A DNA stretch of 34,981 bases from Desulfohalobiaceae bacterium (GCA_021737615.1 JAIPDR010000012.1:1-34981); one strand, 5' to 3'; positions 1 to 8,541 are shown, counted from the stretch's first letter. Numbers and translations are program-made. The notes: generated by a model from the sequence alone, not told the origin.

Positions 1-334
1 CATGATGATCCCCTTCACAAACCAGTTTGGCGTAGTCCAGTTCAGCCTGACTGATATAGACCTTGGCCCGTTTGAAGAGAGGAAGATTCAGGATGTGGTC
101 GAAATGAAGATGGGACAGAACAACGTGCTTGATGTCCGCCGGCGTCAGTGCTCGTTGGGTCAGGGCATCAACCAGGAGGTGGCGGTCGGCCTGATGCCCG
201 GTGTCAAACAAAGCCCATTCGCCGTCCAATAGGAAGAGCACGACCGTGCAATAGCCCAAAAAACCCCTGCTGGTCTTTCCCGGAATTCCCGATAGCAGGA
301 CATCTATGTCGTCGAATCCATTGCGTTCATTCAT
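1..334 (-). CDS. MBL-fold metallo-hydrolase, N-terminal part (cut by window edge)
   Basis: This is the first 111 codons of a metallo-beta-lactamase-fold protein whose 3' end lies beyond the left edge. The translation starts MNERNGFDDIDVLLSG and contains the usual early strands (VVLFLLDGEWALFDTGHQ). These are followed by HLHFDH near residue 94, the HxHxDH motif that binds the two metals. The start at 334 follows GGGA about 8 nt upstream, a modest ribosome binding site. It lies 48 nt after the flavoprotein stop at 383, so it is probably the second gene of that unit. Proteins of this class hydrolyse thioesters, lactones or other esters; which one cannot be told. Quorum-quenching lactonase-like or glyoxalase-II-like activity are both open. 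Confidence 0.8.
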   Translation of the reverse strand, partial: MNERNGFDDIDVLLSGIPGKTSRGFLGYCTVVLFLLDGEWALFDTGHQADRHLLVDALTQRALTPADIKHVVLSHLHFDHILNLPLFKRAKVYISQAELDYAKLVCEGDHH

Positions 335-382
335 GACGTTTCCCGGATTTAAACAACTTCTCAGAATCAATCTGGAGAATCC

Positions 383-2233
383 TCAGCCAGTAATGACCAG
401 TGCACATTCAAAGCCTTGGCTGATGGCCTCGAAAATCGATCCTGGCTGCCTTGCATCGCCGACCAGGTGGATTCTTTGCTCCCGATCATGCAACTGGTTG
501 TAGAGCTCGTTTGAGCTTTGATAGCCGAGGGCCAGGACGATCCTCTCATAGGGGCCGAGTTCAACCGAGTGCGAATTCAGCTCCACTTGAACCATAGCGC
601 CACGAACCTCTTTCAGCAGGGCCTTGGTCATGATGACTCCCCCGGCTTTTATAATCCGGTCCTGAATGAGCTTGACCCTGAGAGGAGCCAGTCCTTGACC
701 AAGCACATCAGTCATTTCGAGTACCAGGACGTCTGCTCCCTGACTGATCAGGAAGTCGGCCGTCTCCAGCCCTACCAGGCCGCCTCCGATGACTGCATAC
801 CTTCCCGGTGCCACCTGGTTCTGGAGCAAAAGTTCCTCGGCGCTGACCACCCTCTCGTTATCTATCCCCGCGAGGTGTGCGGGAAGCAGCGGCCTTGCAC
901 CGGTAGCCATGATCAGTTCATCATAATGCTCGTTCTCAAGAAGATCCTGATCGGCCTCCCGAGCAGTCTCCAGTTGAACCCCTGACTCGAGGGCTGAATG
1001 AATTAAATACTCTCGCAGCTCGCTCAATGGTTTTTTGAAAGGGGGCCGGGCAGCTACAGCAAGAGCACCGCCGCATTGAGGGGCTTTTTCCAGAATTTTC
1101 ACCTGCGCACCGCGCTGAGAAGCGACATGCCCGGCTGTCAAACCCGCCGGGCCTCCTCCTATGACCAGGACCTTTGTTTTTGCAAGTAAGGGGTCCATGT
1201 GCAGCAAATCCCTTCCCACGTAAGGGTTCACTGCACAGCGAACACCTTGTCCTTGCTGGATACAACTCAGACAAAAATTACAGGCAATACAGGGCCTGAT
1301 ATCGCTGTAACGCTCCTCCTTGATCTTGGTTACATAGCGTGCATCGGCTATCAAGGCTCTGCCGGCGGCTGCGATATCCATATGCCCGTCCTCGACCGCT
1401 GCCTTAAAATACTCCGGCCTGTCCAATCTGCCAACGCCGATCACAGGAATGGAAACCGTTTCTTGCAGCGCCCGGGCCAGGGACAGCTCCGAGCCCCGCA
1501 AGACTTCTGTAGTTGGGGAAATGCGAAAATGCGTCTCCCCTATGCCTGCCGAAGCGCTTATGTAGTCAACTCCCGCTTCTTCCAGGCGAGAACCTATATG
1601 CAAAGCTTCGTTGATAATAAGCCCATCCGGAACAAACTCGTCCAGACTCAAACGGACTCCGAGGATAAGATCCCGGGGCAACGATGAACGAATGCCATCG
1701 ACCACTTCCAGAAGCAGACGCATTCTGTTCTCCAGTGGGCCGCCGTACTGATCGCCTCTATGATTGAAATGGGGTGACAGGAAAAAGTTGAGCCAGTAGT
1801 CGTGACAGGCGTGGAGTTCGACAGCCTTGAATCCGCAGCGCTCGGCACGCCGGGCTGCATCGACAAAGGCCTTTTTGTAGGTCCCTATTTCCGCCAGCGA
1901 ATACGAGGCTGGATATCTCGAGGTGCTTTTGAAACTGAGTTGGATACCCACTTTGGTATGCGAGGATAGTCTGGCCGCCAGGTTTTCCAGTCCCCCGCAG
2001 AGTTCATCACGATCCACACCCAGCTGACCGCTAAATCCCCTGCCGTCCTCATGCACATAGCTGGCCCCTAAGACAATATAGCCGACATCAGATCTGGCCC
2101 GGGCCAGGTAAAAATCAGTGAAAGACGGTGTGACCGTACCGTCCCGGCCGGCCATGTTGATGACCATGGGCGCCATGGCTGTTCTGGTGCTGAGCTCCAG
2201 GCCTCTTATGGACATGGGAGTAAAGAACTTCAT
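383..2233 (-). CDS. NADH:flavin oxidoreductase / 2,4-dienoyl-CoA reductase-type flavoprotein (copy 1)
   Basis: 616 aa, old-yellow-enzyme family with iron-sulfur and pyridine-nucleotide domains, as in FadH, enoate reductase and BaiCD. Residues 1-310 form the FMN TIM barrel, with HACHDYWL at 141-148 and the family signature SPHFNHRGDQYGG after it. Cysteines 315, 318, 321 and 333 fit the [4Fe-4S] motif, and there is an extra Cys at 324. Residues from about 350 hold GGGPAGL (FAD) and, later, GGGLVGLETADF (NAD(P)H). Tyr146 aligns with what I recall as the proton-donor Tyr166 of E. coli FadH. The role is reduction of an activated C=C bond in a carboxylate or acyl-CoA. It is the first gene of its unit, behind its own promoter and operator (2305-2344). 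A paralogue lies at 9774-11705. The substrate is unknown. Confidence 0.88.
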   Translation of the reverse strand: MKFFTPMSIRGLELSTRTAMAPMVINMAGRDGTVTPSFTDFYLARARSDVGYIVLGASYVHEDGRGFSGQLGVDRDELCGGLENLAARLSSHTKVGIQLSFKSTSRYPASYSLAEIGTYKKAFVDAARRAERCGFKAVELHACHDYWLNFFLSPHFNHRGDQYGGPLENRMRLLLEVVDGIRSSLPRDLILGVRLSLDEFVPDGLIINEALHIGSRLEEAGVDYISASAGIGETHFRISPTTEVLRGSELSLARALQETVSIPVIGVGRLDRPEYFKAAVEDGHMDIAAAGRALIADARYVTKIKEERYSDIRPCIACNFCLSCIQQGQGVRCAVNPYVGRDLLHMDPLLAKTKVLVIGGGPAGLTAGHVASQRGAQVKILEKAPQCGGALAVAARPPFKKPLSELREYLIHSALESGVQLETAREADQDLLENEHYDELIMATGARPLLPAHLAGIDNERVVSAEELLLQNQVAPGRYAVIGGGLVGLETADFLISQGADVLVLEMTDVLGQGLAPLRVKLIQDRIIKAGGVIMTKALLKEVRGAMVQVELNSHSVELGPYERIVLALGYQSSNELYNQLHDREQRIHLVGDARQPGSIFEAISQGFECALVITG

Positions 2234-2304
2234 AACCGTCCCCTTCTTCGAACCGGATCATGTCAGTAGACATATCCGAACCGGCATACATTTTTGCAAC
2301 AATA

Positions 2305-2314
2305 TTGTTAACAA
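2305..2314. promoter_or_regulatory. Candidate GntR operator, site 1
   Basis: TTGTTAACAA is a perfect 10-bp palindrome. It lies just downstream of the -10 region of the promoter for the flavoprotein at 2233, about 72 bp before its start codon. The same core occurs upstream of dctP and of the 2-hydroxyacid dehydrogenase gene. The GntR/FCD regulator gene ends at 2401, next to this site. Confidence 0.65.
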
Positions 2315-2315
2315 A

Positions 2316-2344
2316 ATTTATTATAAAAAATCGACCACTGTCAA
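2316..2344 (-). promoter_or_regulatory. Promoter of flavoprotein copy 1
   Basis: On the minus strand, TTGACA (2344-2339) is followed by an AT-rich -10 region. TAATAA lies at 15-nt spacing and ATAAAT at 17-nt spacing. The TTGTTAACAA palindrome falls immediately after it, where a bound repressor would block initiation. Confidence 0.6.
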
Positions 2345-2351
2345 CATTTTC

Positions 2352-2370
2352 AAAACGAGGCTTCTCCCCG
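2352..2370 (-). terminator. Weak candidate terminator after the GntR gene
   Basis: Reading the minus strand after the regulator stop, CGGGG-AGAAG-CCTCG can form a 5-bp stem with one G-U pair, followed directly by TTTT. It is short, so termination efficiency is uncertain. Confidence 0.3.
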
Positions 2371-2400
2371 AGACTGCCTGAATGAACCTGTATAGATTTG

Positions 2401-3120
2401 CTATAAGCCTTTGAGAATGCGGCTGCTTGAAATAGCCTCACTTGTATTGAGGAGCGACAGGTAGAAATTCTTTGCGTGGCTGATATGCTTTTCGGCAAGC
2501 CCGTTGAGCTTGTCCCGATCTTTTTCCTCTAGCGCATCTACCATGAGGACATGTTCTTCCATAACATTTTTCAATACTTCAGGAGAGGACCAGGCTGTAT
2601 AACTGAGTATCTGGCAGCGCTTGCGCAGGTCAACGATCATCTGCACCAAGGTCTCATTTCGGCTGAGGTTGAAGAGGTAGTGATGGAATTTTTTATCAGC
2701 CGCAATCATTTCCTCGAAAACGTTGCCCTCGTAGCATTCCCGCACTTTCCAGACCAATCCCCTCAGGTGCTTGATATCTGAATTGGTTACATTTTCCAGA
2801 GCCATCTCTCCAGCCAGTTGTTCCAAGGTTTTCCTGATGACGAAGATCTCTTCCACTTCTTTCTCAGAAAGTTCGTTAACAAAGGCGCCCTTGTACGGAA
2901 CAACCGAGACCAGGCCTCTGGCTTCAAGAATCTTCAGGGCATCCCTGATCCAGTAACGGCTGGCACCAAGAATCTGGGACAAGTTGTTTTCCACCAGCCT
3001 TTCACGAGGCTTGAACACGCCTGTAAGTATCATGCGCTCCAGGTCGGCCAGGACTTCTGAAAATTGTTTCTTCTTTGGAGACTTCTCGTTTTGATTTTTT
3101 GAAATTTCTGTCTTCGGCAT
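2401..3120 (-). CDS. GntR-family transcriptional regulator, FadR/FCD subfamily
   Basis: 239 aa. Residues 17-85 are a winged helix-turn-helix with the GntR pattern (LERMILTGVFKPRERLVE, then LGASRYWIRDALKILEARGLV). Residues 90-220 are an all-helical FCD effector domain. Asp142, His146, His190 and His212 match the D-xxx-H...H...H metal site of FCD domains that bind small carboxylic acids. It is the last gene of the dctP unit and lies just before the flavoprotein copy 1 promoter. Candidate operators TTGTTAACAA occur upstream of three units here, including its own, so negative autoregulation is likely. The ligand is presumably the imported substrate or an early metabolite. The ribosome binding site before 3120 is poor, suggesting low expression. 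Confidence 0.9.
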   Translation of the reverse strand: MPKTEISKNQNEKSPKKKQFSEVLADLERMILTGVFKPRERLVENNLSQILGASRYWIRDALKILEARGLVSVVPYKGAFVNELSEKEVEEIFVIRKTLEQLAGEMALENVTNSDIKHLRGLVWKVRECYEGNVFEEMIAADKKFHHYLFNLSRNETLVQMIVDLRKRCQILSYTAWSSPEVLKNVMEEHVLMVDALEEKDRDKLNGLAEKHISHAKNFYLSLLNTSEAISSSRILKGL

Positions 3121-3176
3121 AGTCGTTTTTCAGTAAAACTTGGTTTGTATGGGTGAAAAAAAAGTTCAGAAGAATA

Positions 3177-3998
3177 TCAAAAACCGCTCACCACGCTCAA
3201 CTTATTGTGCACCCCGGTCACTTCTTCATGCTCTCTTGCAGTTTTTTCCGCTATCTGTGAATCCTTTTGGCTTCGCACAAAACCTTTCAGCGTAACCTCC
3301 TTTCCTGAATCAGCCGAGACCTGGACGGCTTCATACATGGATACCGAACTCACCAGTTTTCTCACTTTGCTTTCGACCCTCTTGGCAAAGGCCAGATTTT
3401 TCAACTCCTCAAAAGATCCCTCCGATTCCTGCGAATCCTTTCCGGTAAAGGCAGTTACCAAAACCTCGCTTGCCGATTCTTCGTTGTAATAAGCAGTGTT
3501 CAAGCAAAGGTCATAGAGCATCGGATCGTCCGGATCATAATTGTAAATGGACCTGAAAACATGTCTTCTTCTCGAATCCTGTTTTTGGAGGAATTCCAGG
3601 GCGTCACTCTCGGTGATCCCTTTCGTCTCCGCGATCCGTTTGACCTTCACATCTACAGGGGCGACGATTCGGACATGCAATATGCCTGGTATGTCCTTCA
3701 AAACGATTTGCATCCCCCTGCCGAGCATAACGACTTTTCCCCGGCTTGCCAGTTCATAATTAAGCCCTTCAAAAAGACTCCTGTACGCAGGTCTGTCAAA
3801 AGAAAACCGCTCTATGATAGATCTGAAGCTTTCCTGTTCATAAGCGGAACAAGCGTCCTTGTAATCACTGTCGCAGTCTTCGGCAAGCCTGTGGATTTCC
3901 GCTTCGCTGATGAACTGAAAATCGAGCTTTCCGGCCAGCAGTTGAGCTATTTCATCCCCTTTGCTGCCGGTTTGTCGGGACACAGTAACAGCAAACAT
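3177..3998 (-). CDS. Cytidylate-kinase-like protein with C-terminal BON-like domain
   Basis: 273 aa from the ATG at 3998, which has AAGGTGG 8 nt upstream; the open frame continues 42 codons further up without support. Residues 1-30 (MFAVTVSRQTGSKGDEIAQL) match the start of the cytidylate kinase-like family, normally SRQ-GSGG-EIA. One P-loop glycine is replaced by lysine here. FSFDR and the LGRGMQIVL/HVRIVAP segments continue the kinase-like fold to about residue 190. The last 65 residues (VRKLVSSVSMYEAVQVSAD..., VTLKGFVRS, GVHNKLSVV) look like a BON domain, usually found in periplasmic or regulatory proteins. No signal peptide is seen, so it should be cytosolic. The real substrate is unknown; CMP is doubtful. 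Confidence 0.75.
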   Translation of the reverse strand: MFAVTVSRQTGSKGDEIAQLLAGKLDFQFISEAEIHRLAEDCDSDYKDACSAYEQESFRSIIERFSFDRPAYRSLFEGLNYELASRGKVVMLGRGMQIVLKDIPGILHVRIVAPVDVKVKRIAETKGITESDALEFLQKQDSRRRHVFRSIYNYDPDDPMLYDLCLNTAYYNEESASEVLVTAFTGKDSQESEGSFEELKNLAFAKRVESKVRKLVSSVSMYEAVQVSADSGKEVTLKGFVRSQKDSQIAEKTAREHEEVTGVHNKLSVVSGF

Positions 3999-4133
3999 AT
4001 CACCGAACCACCTTTTTCTTAAAACACTCAACCTCTTTCTGCAGCAGACAGGAGGATACATGTCATTCTTGAACCACTCCCTGTCTGAGCTTTCGGACGT
4101 GCCTATCGACCATCGAGAGAGCACCTGGAAACA

Positions 4134-5375
4134 TCAAAAAGGCTCTATTCTTCCCTGGTGGTCGAAGCTGAGCCTCTTTGGAACATTGTCTATGTCAACC
4201 CCGCCCAAAGCCTGCAACTCGGGCAACAAGGCCTTTGTCACCCAAAACCGTTTCAGCTTCAAGGTATTGATGATTCTGGCCATACGCAGGGGCTTATCTT
4301 CGGGTATAAATGCCAGGGCCGTTTCCACTGCCTGCCTGTCGTCTTCCAAGGCAACAGGAATCCGGCTGCTTGCCCAGATGCCTGTGGTCAAGGCATTGGT
4401 ATAGGTGACATCGTAATCAATTTTCGCAACGACCTTTTTTGTTGTCAAATCCGCCATCCCTATTCCCAAAGCGTTCCCATGGGACTCTTGGCTTATATCC
4501 AGCACGATCAAGGTCCGATAATCAGGAACCCGCTCTCCTGCGTCGCGCCGCCACGATCCAATCACATTCGGGTCCATGCCCGCACCGCTGATATTCTTCC
4601 CGATCTCATCAACGAGGAGTATATCCAACTCCGAAAACGGAATCTTAGGCAGGAGGATTCTGGCCTCTTGCAGAAGCTCTTCGTCTGCCCTGGCGAACTC
4701 TTCAGGAAATACCAGGCGCAGCGTCCAGATTTGTTCATTGCTGTTTTCGACGAGGGCAAGCCCCCCCAGCACCGAAATTTCACTCATAATCTTTTTTGCT
4801 GCAGGCACTATGCTCGAGGCAAGGGAGTATTTGTGCATTTCACTCGCTCCCTTGTGCTTGCCGCAACCCACGGCAAGCATCTTACACAGACCGGACTCTA
4901 CGCTGGAACGAAAGGCAGTATGGGGCTTTACTCGATTTATGAGCATCAAATGATCCGCTTCCAGCACATCCCTGGCAAGAAATGCTTCGGCACCGGATTC
5001 GGTTTTCCCCAGGGATTGGACCTCCATGCTCGAGACCACGGGGGCACCCACACTTTGTTCGGTCACGCCGAGTCCATTCAAGACCTCTCTCTGTCCCTGG
5101 GCAGTGGCCCCTCCGTGCGATCCCATCGCAGGAAAGATAAAGGGATGCAGGCCCAAGGCTCGAAGATTCTCTACAACCGTGGACACGAGCAAAGCGAGGT
5201 CGCAAATACCCCGTGAGCCCACAGCAACAGCAACCCTCTCTCCGGGATGAATCCGGTCCTGGAGAGACTTTTTCCTATCCCGAAACTCCTTGTCGATAGC
5301 TGCTGCGGCATCCTTGACCGCAGTCGTATCAAATTGTTGATGTACTTCATACATCTCGGGGAATTCACGTGTCAT
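4134..5375 (-). CDS. LarA-like DUF2088 protein (lactate-racemase superfamily)
   Basis: 413 aa. The start is the ATG at 5375 with GGAGAGG about 8 nt before it; an in-frame TTG at 5393 lies over that ribosome binding site and is unlikely. The protein carries the DUF2088/LarA pattern: GSRGICDLA near 53-61, MGSHGGAT at 84-91 (LarA has a catalytic His in the equivalent G-x-H), and NRVKPHTAFRSSVESGLCKM at 147-166, then GKHKGA. LarA enzymes are nickel-pincer-dependent racemases or epimerases of 2-hydroxy acids. This subgroup differs around the lysine that carries the LarA cofactor, and no larB, larC or larE genes are present here. Its place among a TRAP transporter and a 2-hydroxyacid dehydrogenase unit fits a hydroxy-acid racemase role, but that is inference. 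Confidence 0.75.
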   Translation of the reverse strand: MTREFPEMYEVHQQFDTTAVKDAAAAIDKEFRDRKKSLQDRIHPGERVAVAVGSRGICDLALLVSTVVENLRALGLHPFIFPAMGSHGGATAQGQREVLNGLGVTEQSVGAPVVSSMEVQSLGKTESGAEAFLARDVLEADHLMLINRVKPHTAFRSSVESGLCKMLAVGCGKHKGASEMHKYSLASSIVPAAKKIMSEISVLGGLALVENSNEQIWTLRLVFPEEFARADEELLQEARILLPKIPFSELDILLVDEIGKNISGAGMDPNVIGSWRRDAGERVPDYRTLIVLDISQESHGNALGIGMADLTTKKVVAKIDYDVTYTNALTTGIWASSRIPVALEDDRQAVETALAFIPEDKPLRMARIINTLKLKRFWVTKALLPELQALGGVDIDNVPKRLSFDHQGRIEPF

Positions 5376-5456
5376 GCCACTCTTCCTCTCCAAGACCGAT
5401 TTGTTTCCTTCATATTCTCCCCAGGATTCCCTGAAGAGTCGCCCGGGAATTCCATA

Positions 5457-6323
5457 TTATTCAGGAAATTGACAAGCACTGAGCACTTCTTGAATGGCGC
5501 TATCGCTTAATTTCACATAATCATTATCCATAACTTCATCCAACATGGACTGGCTCCAGACGTCGTAGCCCGGATTTTCCTCAAAAATCCAGGTTTCATA
5601 TGCAGGTTCTATGACCACCTCAGGATCAAACAGCCACCCTATATCAAACACCACTTCCGGTCTCCTGCTCATAAAAACCAGTTTGCCCCGATAGTTTTTA
5701 CCGTCTGCCATATAGACATTGGGGCAGGTATAATCAATCCTGATATTTTCTCGATACAGGGCCGCCTCTGCAAATTTTTGAATAATATCGGGATGTACAC
5801 TGGTTCGAACGTTTATGTGCATGTGGTTCGTTGTGGGCATAACCGGAAATTCCAACCCCTTCAGAAAATGACCTGATTTGAAATAGTCTTCAAGCTTTTT
5901 CCCTTCTTTGGATCCCACTTCAGAAAAAGGGAATTGCCGACAGAATTGATTGATATACCAACGGTTCCAGACCAACAGATTGCAACCGGATTCTCCACTT
6001 TCAATCGGTCTCAGGCCAGCTTCACTGTTGAAAAACCACTGATAATCAAAATGAGGTTTCCCTTTCGGCTCAACGCCATGAAGACTTCCCATCCCTTTCT
6101 TGGGAGCCATATGATCAATCTTCCTGACTGAGGGCCAGCCCATCCGCGCAAAGTATTCTTTCATCAAGTTCTCCAGCGAATCTGGATGAACCGAAGTTTC
6201 CACATAGGAATGTATATGGCAGCCTGTCGGATCAGGATCCTGCAGAGCGGAACAAAGCCTTCTCCAATGGTCGGAATCGGCAAAATACCATTTGACTTCT
6301 TCAATGATTTCTTTTTTTTCCAT
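5457..6323 (-). CDS. Unrecognised protein with an internal duplication (HxHxxVxTSVHPD twice)
   Basis: 288 aa, soluble, no signal peptide. I do not recognise the family. Two halves repeat. Residues 36-48 (HIHSYVETSVHPD) match 167-179 (HMHINVRTSVHPD), and residues 92-101 (FDYQWFFNSE) match 226-235 (FDIGWLFDPE), an offset of 131-134 residues. The conserved histidines (36, 38, 46 and 167, 169, 177) could bind a metal or act in catalysis. The protein is rich in aromatic residues. The start at 6323 has GGAGG 7 nt upstream. It sits between a cupin gene and the LarA-like gene in the transporter unit, so a role in metabolism of the imported compound is likely. Confidence 0.7.
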   Translation of the reverse strand: MEKKEIIEEVKWYFADSDHWRRLCSALQDPDPTGCHIHSYVETSVHPDSLENLMKEYFARMGWPSVRKIDHMAPKKGMGSLHGVEPKGKPHFDYQWFFNSEAGLRPIESGESGCNLLVWNRWYINQFCRQFPFSEVGSKEGKKLEDYFKSGHFLKGLEFPVMPTTNHMHINVRTSVHPDIIQKFAEAALYRENIRIDYTCPNVYMADGKNYRGKLVFMSRRPEVVFDIGWLFDPEVVIEPAYETWIFEENPGYDVWSQSMLDEVMDNDYVKLSDSAIQEVLSACQFPE

Positions 6324-6351
6324 TTTTTACCTCCAGAAGATTTTGAATCAT

Positions 6352-6708
6352 CTATTTTTGGTCATAAGATCCTGGTTTAACAGGAGGACTGAAGACACTG
6401 ATCAGAACGAGCGGCTCATTTCCGGTATTCTTGACGCCATGCTCAACCCCTGGTTCAGTAAAAACCGTCACGCCAGGTTTCAGGGTATGGGTCTGATCTC
6501 CGACAACGGTCTTTCCTGTGCCTGAAATCACATATATAATCTCTTCTTGATGATCATGCTTATGGGTACCCGGATCACTGCCGGGACTGAAGGTGACCAA
6601 CCCAAAGATCATGTTTTGGCTCCGGCCCTGTTCAGGACCGACCAGGACTTTCCACAGGCGTCCCGGCAGGTCCAAACCCTCTACTTCCTGTTCATTTATG
6701 TAATACAT
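6352..6708 (-). CDS. Small cupin-domain protein
   Basis: 118 aa from the ATG at 6708, which follows a G-rich stretch (GGGGGG) about 8 nt upstream; 13 further upstream codons are open but unsupported. It has a single cupin barrel: GTHKHDHQEEIIYVISGTG (motif 1, metal-binding His and Glu), then PGVEHGVKNTG (motif 2). Single-domain cupins act as isomerases, sugar- or hydroxy-acid-modifying enzymes or small-molecule binders. It lies directly after dctM and before the duplicated unknown protein. A sensor or isomerase for the imported substrate would fit. Confidence 0.82.
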   Translation of the reverse strand: MYYINEQEVEGLDLPGRLWKVLVGPEQGRSQNMIFGLVTFSPGSDPGTHKHDHQEEIIYVISGTGKTVVGDQTHTLKPGVTVFTEPGVEHGVKNTGNEPLVLISVFSPPVKPGSYDQK

Positions 6709-6763
6709 CGATACGCCCCCCAAAGAAATAAATTGCAAAGACCACAAAAATTCATCACGACAA

Positions 6764-8044
6764 TCAGTCGATTAATCCAGGTATGAATAAAGTCAATGAA
6801 GGAAAGAGATTGATGACCACTAAAAGTCCAATCATGGTAATAATGATAGGAATCACATTGACTATTGTTTTTTCAACGGGAATGTCAGCCACTGCTGATG
6901 CCACGAACAAACAGTATCCGACCGGCGGCGTCAAAAGGCCGATGGACATATTCATAATAAAAATCATGGCCATATGCAACGGATCTATGCCCAGGGCCTG
7001 CGTCAGGGGCAGGAGGACTGGAACAACGATGACAGTGGCCACGAGGATATCAATAACCAATCCTGTAATCAAAAGAATAATATTTAATATCAACAAAATG
7101 ACATATGTATTTTCAGAAATGCCCAACATAAAATTCTTGAACAATTCAGGGAGCCCCGCATTGACCGCTATATAGGTAAATACTGTGGCACTGGCTATAA
7201 TGATCACCAACTTAGCGGTGGTTTTCACAGAATTTAACAATATTTCAGGCAGTTGCGACCAGGTAAGCTCTTTGTATACATACTTGGCCACTATTAAGGC
7301 ATAAACTACACCGATGGTTGCGGATTCAGTCGGCGTAAAAATGCCGCTGACGATTCCTCCGACAATAATCAACGGGGTGAGAATAGCAAGGATTGAACGT
7401 TTGAAATGATATACCACAGTTGGAAAGGAAAATTTGGAAGTCACAGCAGGGCCGTAGCCTCTTCTTTTACTGATGAAATAGCAGAGCACCATCAAACCGA
7501 GACCGATTAGTATACCCGGGATATACCCTGCTAAAAACAGATCCAGTACGGACAGGCCCGAGACCATGGCATAGACAACCATAGGAATTGACGGAGGGAT
7601 GATATTTCCCAGCGGACCGGCGGTGCCCACCACAGCGGCGGAAAAAGCACGAGGATAGTTGTCTTTTTCCATAGGAGGGACCAAGGCTGAACCGACTGCT
7701 GCTGTATCGGCAACGGCAGACCCCGATATCCCCCCCATAATCATGCCCACCAATACGGCAACCATGGAAAGGCCGCCCTTGAAGTGCCCAATGATCGAAT
7801 TACAAAAATCGACGGCCCGTTGGGATATGCCGCCAATACACATGACTTCTCCAACCAGCACAAATCCCGGAATCGCCAGGAGGGTGAAGGAATCCATGCC
7901 GATAAACAGTTGGTGTGCAATGATCTGGAAAGGAAAGTCTCCAAAGTAACAGGCCAGGACCGCTGCCACTCCAAAAGAGAAAAAAAGGGGCAGCCCCATT
8001 ACTGTGAGAAACAAGAAGACTGCAAAAATATACACCATGAACAT
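6764..8044 (-). CDS. dctM: TRAP transporter large permease (DctM family)
   Basis: 426 aa, the usual size for DctM, with about 12 hydrophobic segments. Typical family stretches include IGGISQRAVDF, GMIMGGISGSAVADTAAVGS, PPSIPMVVYAMVSG and LTPPVGYCLFVAS. It forms the ion-coupled channel that imports a carboxylate captured by DctP. The ATG at 8044 lies 2 nt beyond the dctQ stop, with AAGGGA 8 nt upstream, so the two subunits are translationally linked. A cupin gene follows. Confidence 0.95.
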   Translation of the reverse strand: MFMVYIFAVFLFLTVMGLPLFFSFGVAAVLACYFGDFPFQIIAHQLFIGMDSFTLLAIPGFVLVGEVMCIGGISQRAVDFCNSIIGHFKGGLSMVAVLVGMIMGGISGSAVADTAAVGSALVPPMEKDNYPRAFSAAVVGTAGPLGNIIPPSIPMVVYAMVSGLSVLDLFLAGYIPGILIGLGLMVLCYFISKRRGYGPAVTSKFSFPTVVYHFKRSILAILTPLIIVGGIVSGIFTPTESATIGVVYALIVAKYVYKELTWSQLPEILLNSVKTTAKLVIIIASATVFTYIAVNAGLPELFKNFMLGISENTYVILLILNIILLITGLVIDILVATVIVVPVLLPLTQALGIDPLHMAMIFIMNMSIGLLTPPVGYCLFVASAVADIPVEKTIVNVIPIIITMIGLLVVINLFPSLTLFIPGLID

Positions 8045-8046
8045 AA

Positions 8047-8541
8047 CTATTTCCCTTGATTCGTATCCGATTTAAATCTATCCCTAAGAATATCAATGGT
8101 ATTTTCAAGGGTATAAAGAAAGATCAAAGCGCCTCCAACTGGAATAGCAAGATATATCCAGCCCATGGCAATATCCAAAGCAGGAGACTTCTCTTCCATG
8201 AAAAAGGAAAGAATAGACCAGCCCTGACGGATCAAAACGATACAAAACAAGAGCATAATCACACCCAAAACGGTAAACCAGGCCAGCCGCAGTTTACCAG
8301 GCAAGTGCTCCGCGATGAATGTGATTTGTATATGGCTTTGCTCCCGGGTCACCAGAGCAGCACTGAGCATGACCATCCAGATAAAGAGAAATCGGCTAAT
8401 CTCCATGGACCAGCTGGGGGGATTGTGCAGAACATAGCGCATAAATACCGTATAAAAGAGTATAAGAACGATGACACTCAAGATACTGCAGGAAAGGATC
8501 TTCAGTATGCGCTCTATGATATTCAGTGTGTGTCTTATCAT
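8047..8541 (-). CDS. dctQ: TRAP transporter small permease (DctQ family)
   Basis: 164 aa with four hydrophobic helices. The DctQ signature region (YVLHNPPSWSMEISRFLFIWMVMLSAAL) lies around residues 36-63. The chosen start is the ATG at 8541, with GAGG 8 nt upstream; the in-frame TTG at 8553 overlaps that ribosome binding site. It pairs with dctM immediately downstream. A 32-bp perfect palindrome lies between it and dctP and may lower its expression relative to the binding protein. Confidence 0.92.
   Translation of the reverse strand: MIRHTLNIIERILKILSCSILSVIVLILFYTVFMRYVLHNPPSWSMEISRFLFIWMVMLSAALVTREQSHIQITFIAEHLPGKLRLAWFTVLGVIMLLFCIVLIRQGWSILSFFMEEKSPALDIAMGWIYLAIPVGGALIFLYTLENTIDILRDRFKSDTNQGK

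Noticed and set aside
2872-2885. Another GTTAAC (TTCGTTAACAAA) inside the GntR gene
   Set aside because: Only half of it fits the operator pattern and it lies in coding sequence with no promoter.
3999-4124. 42-codon N-terminal extension of the kinase-like protein
   Set aside because: The family begins at MFAVTVSRQ, and AAGGTGG precedes that ATG.
4158-5216. 352-codon frame opposite the LarA-like gene
   Set aside because: Antisense shadow of a clear protein family on the minus strand; its translation looks non-native.
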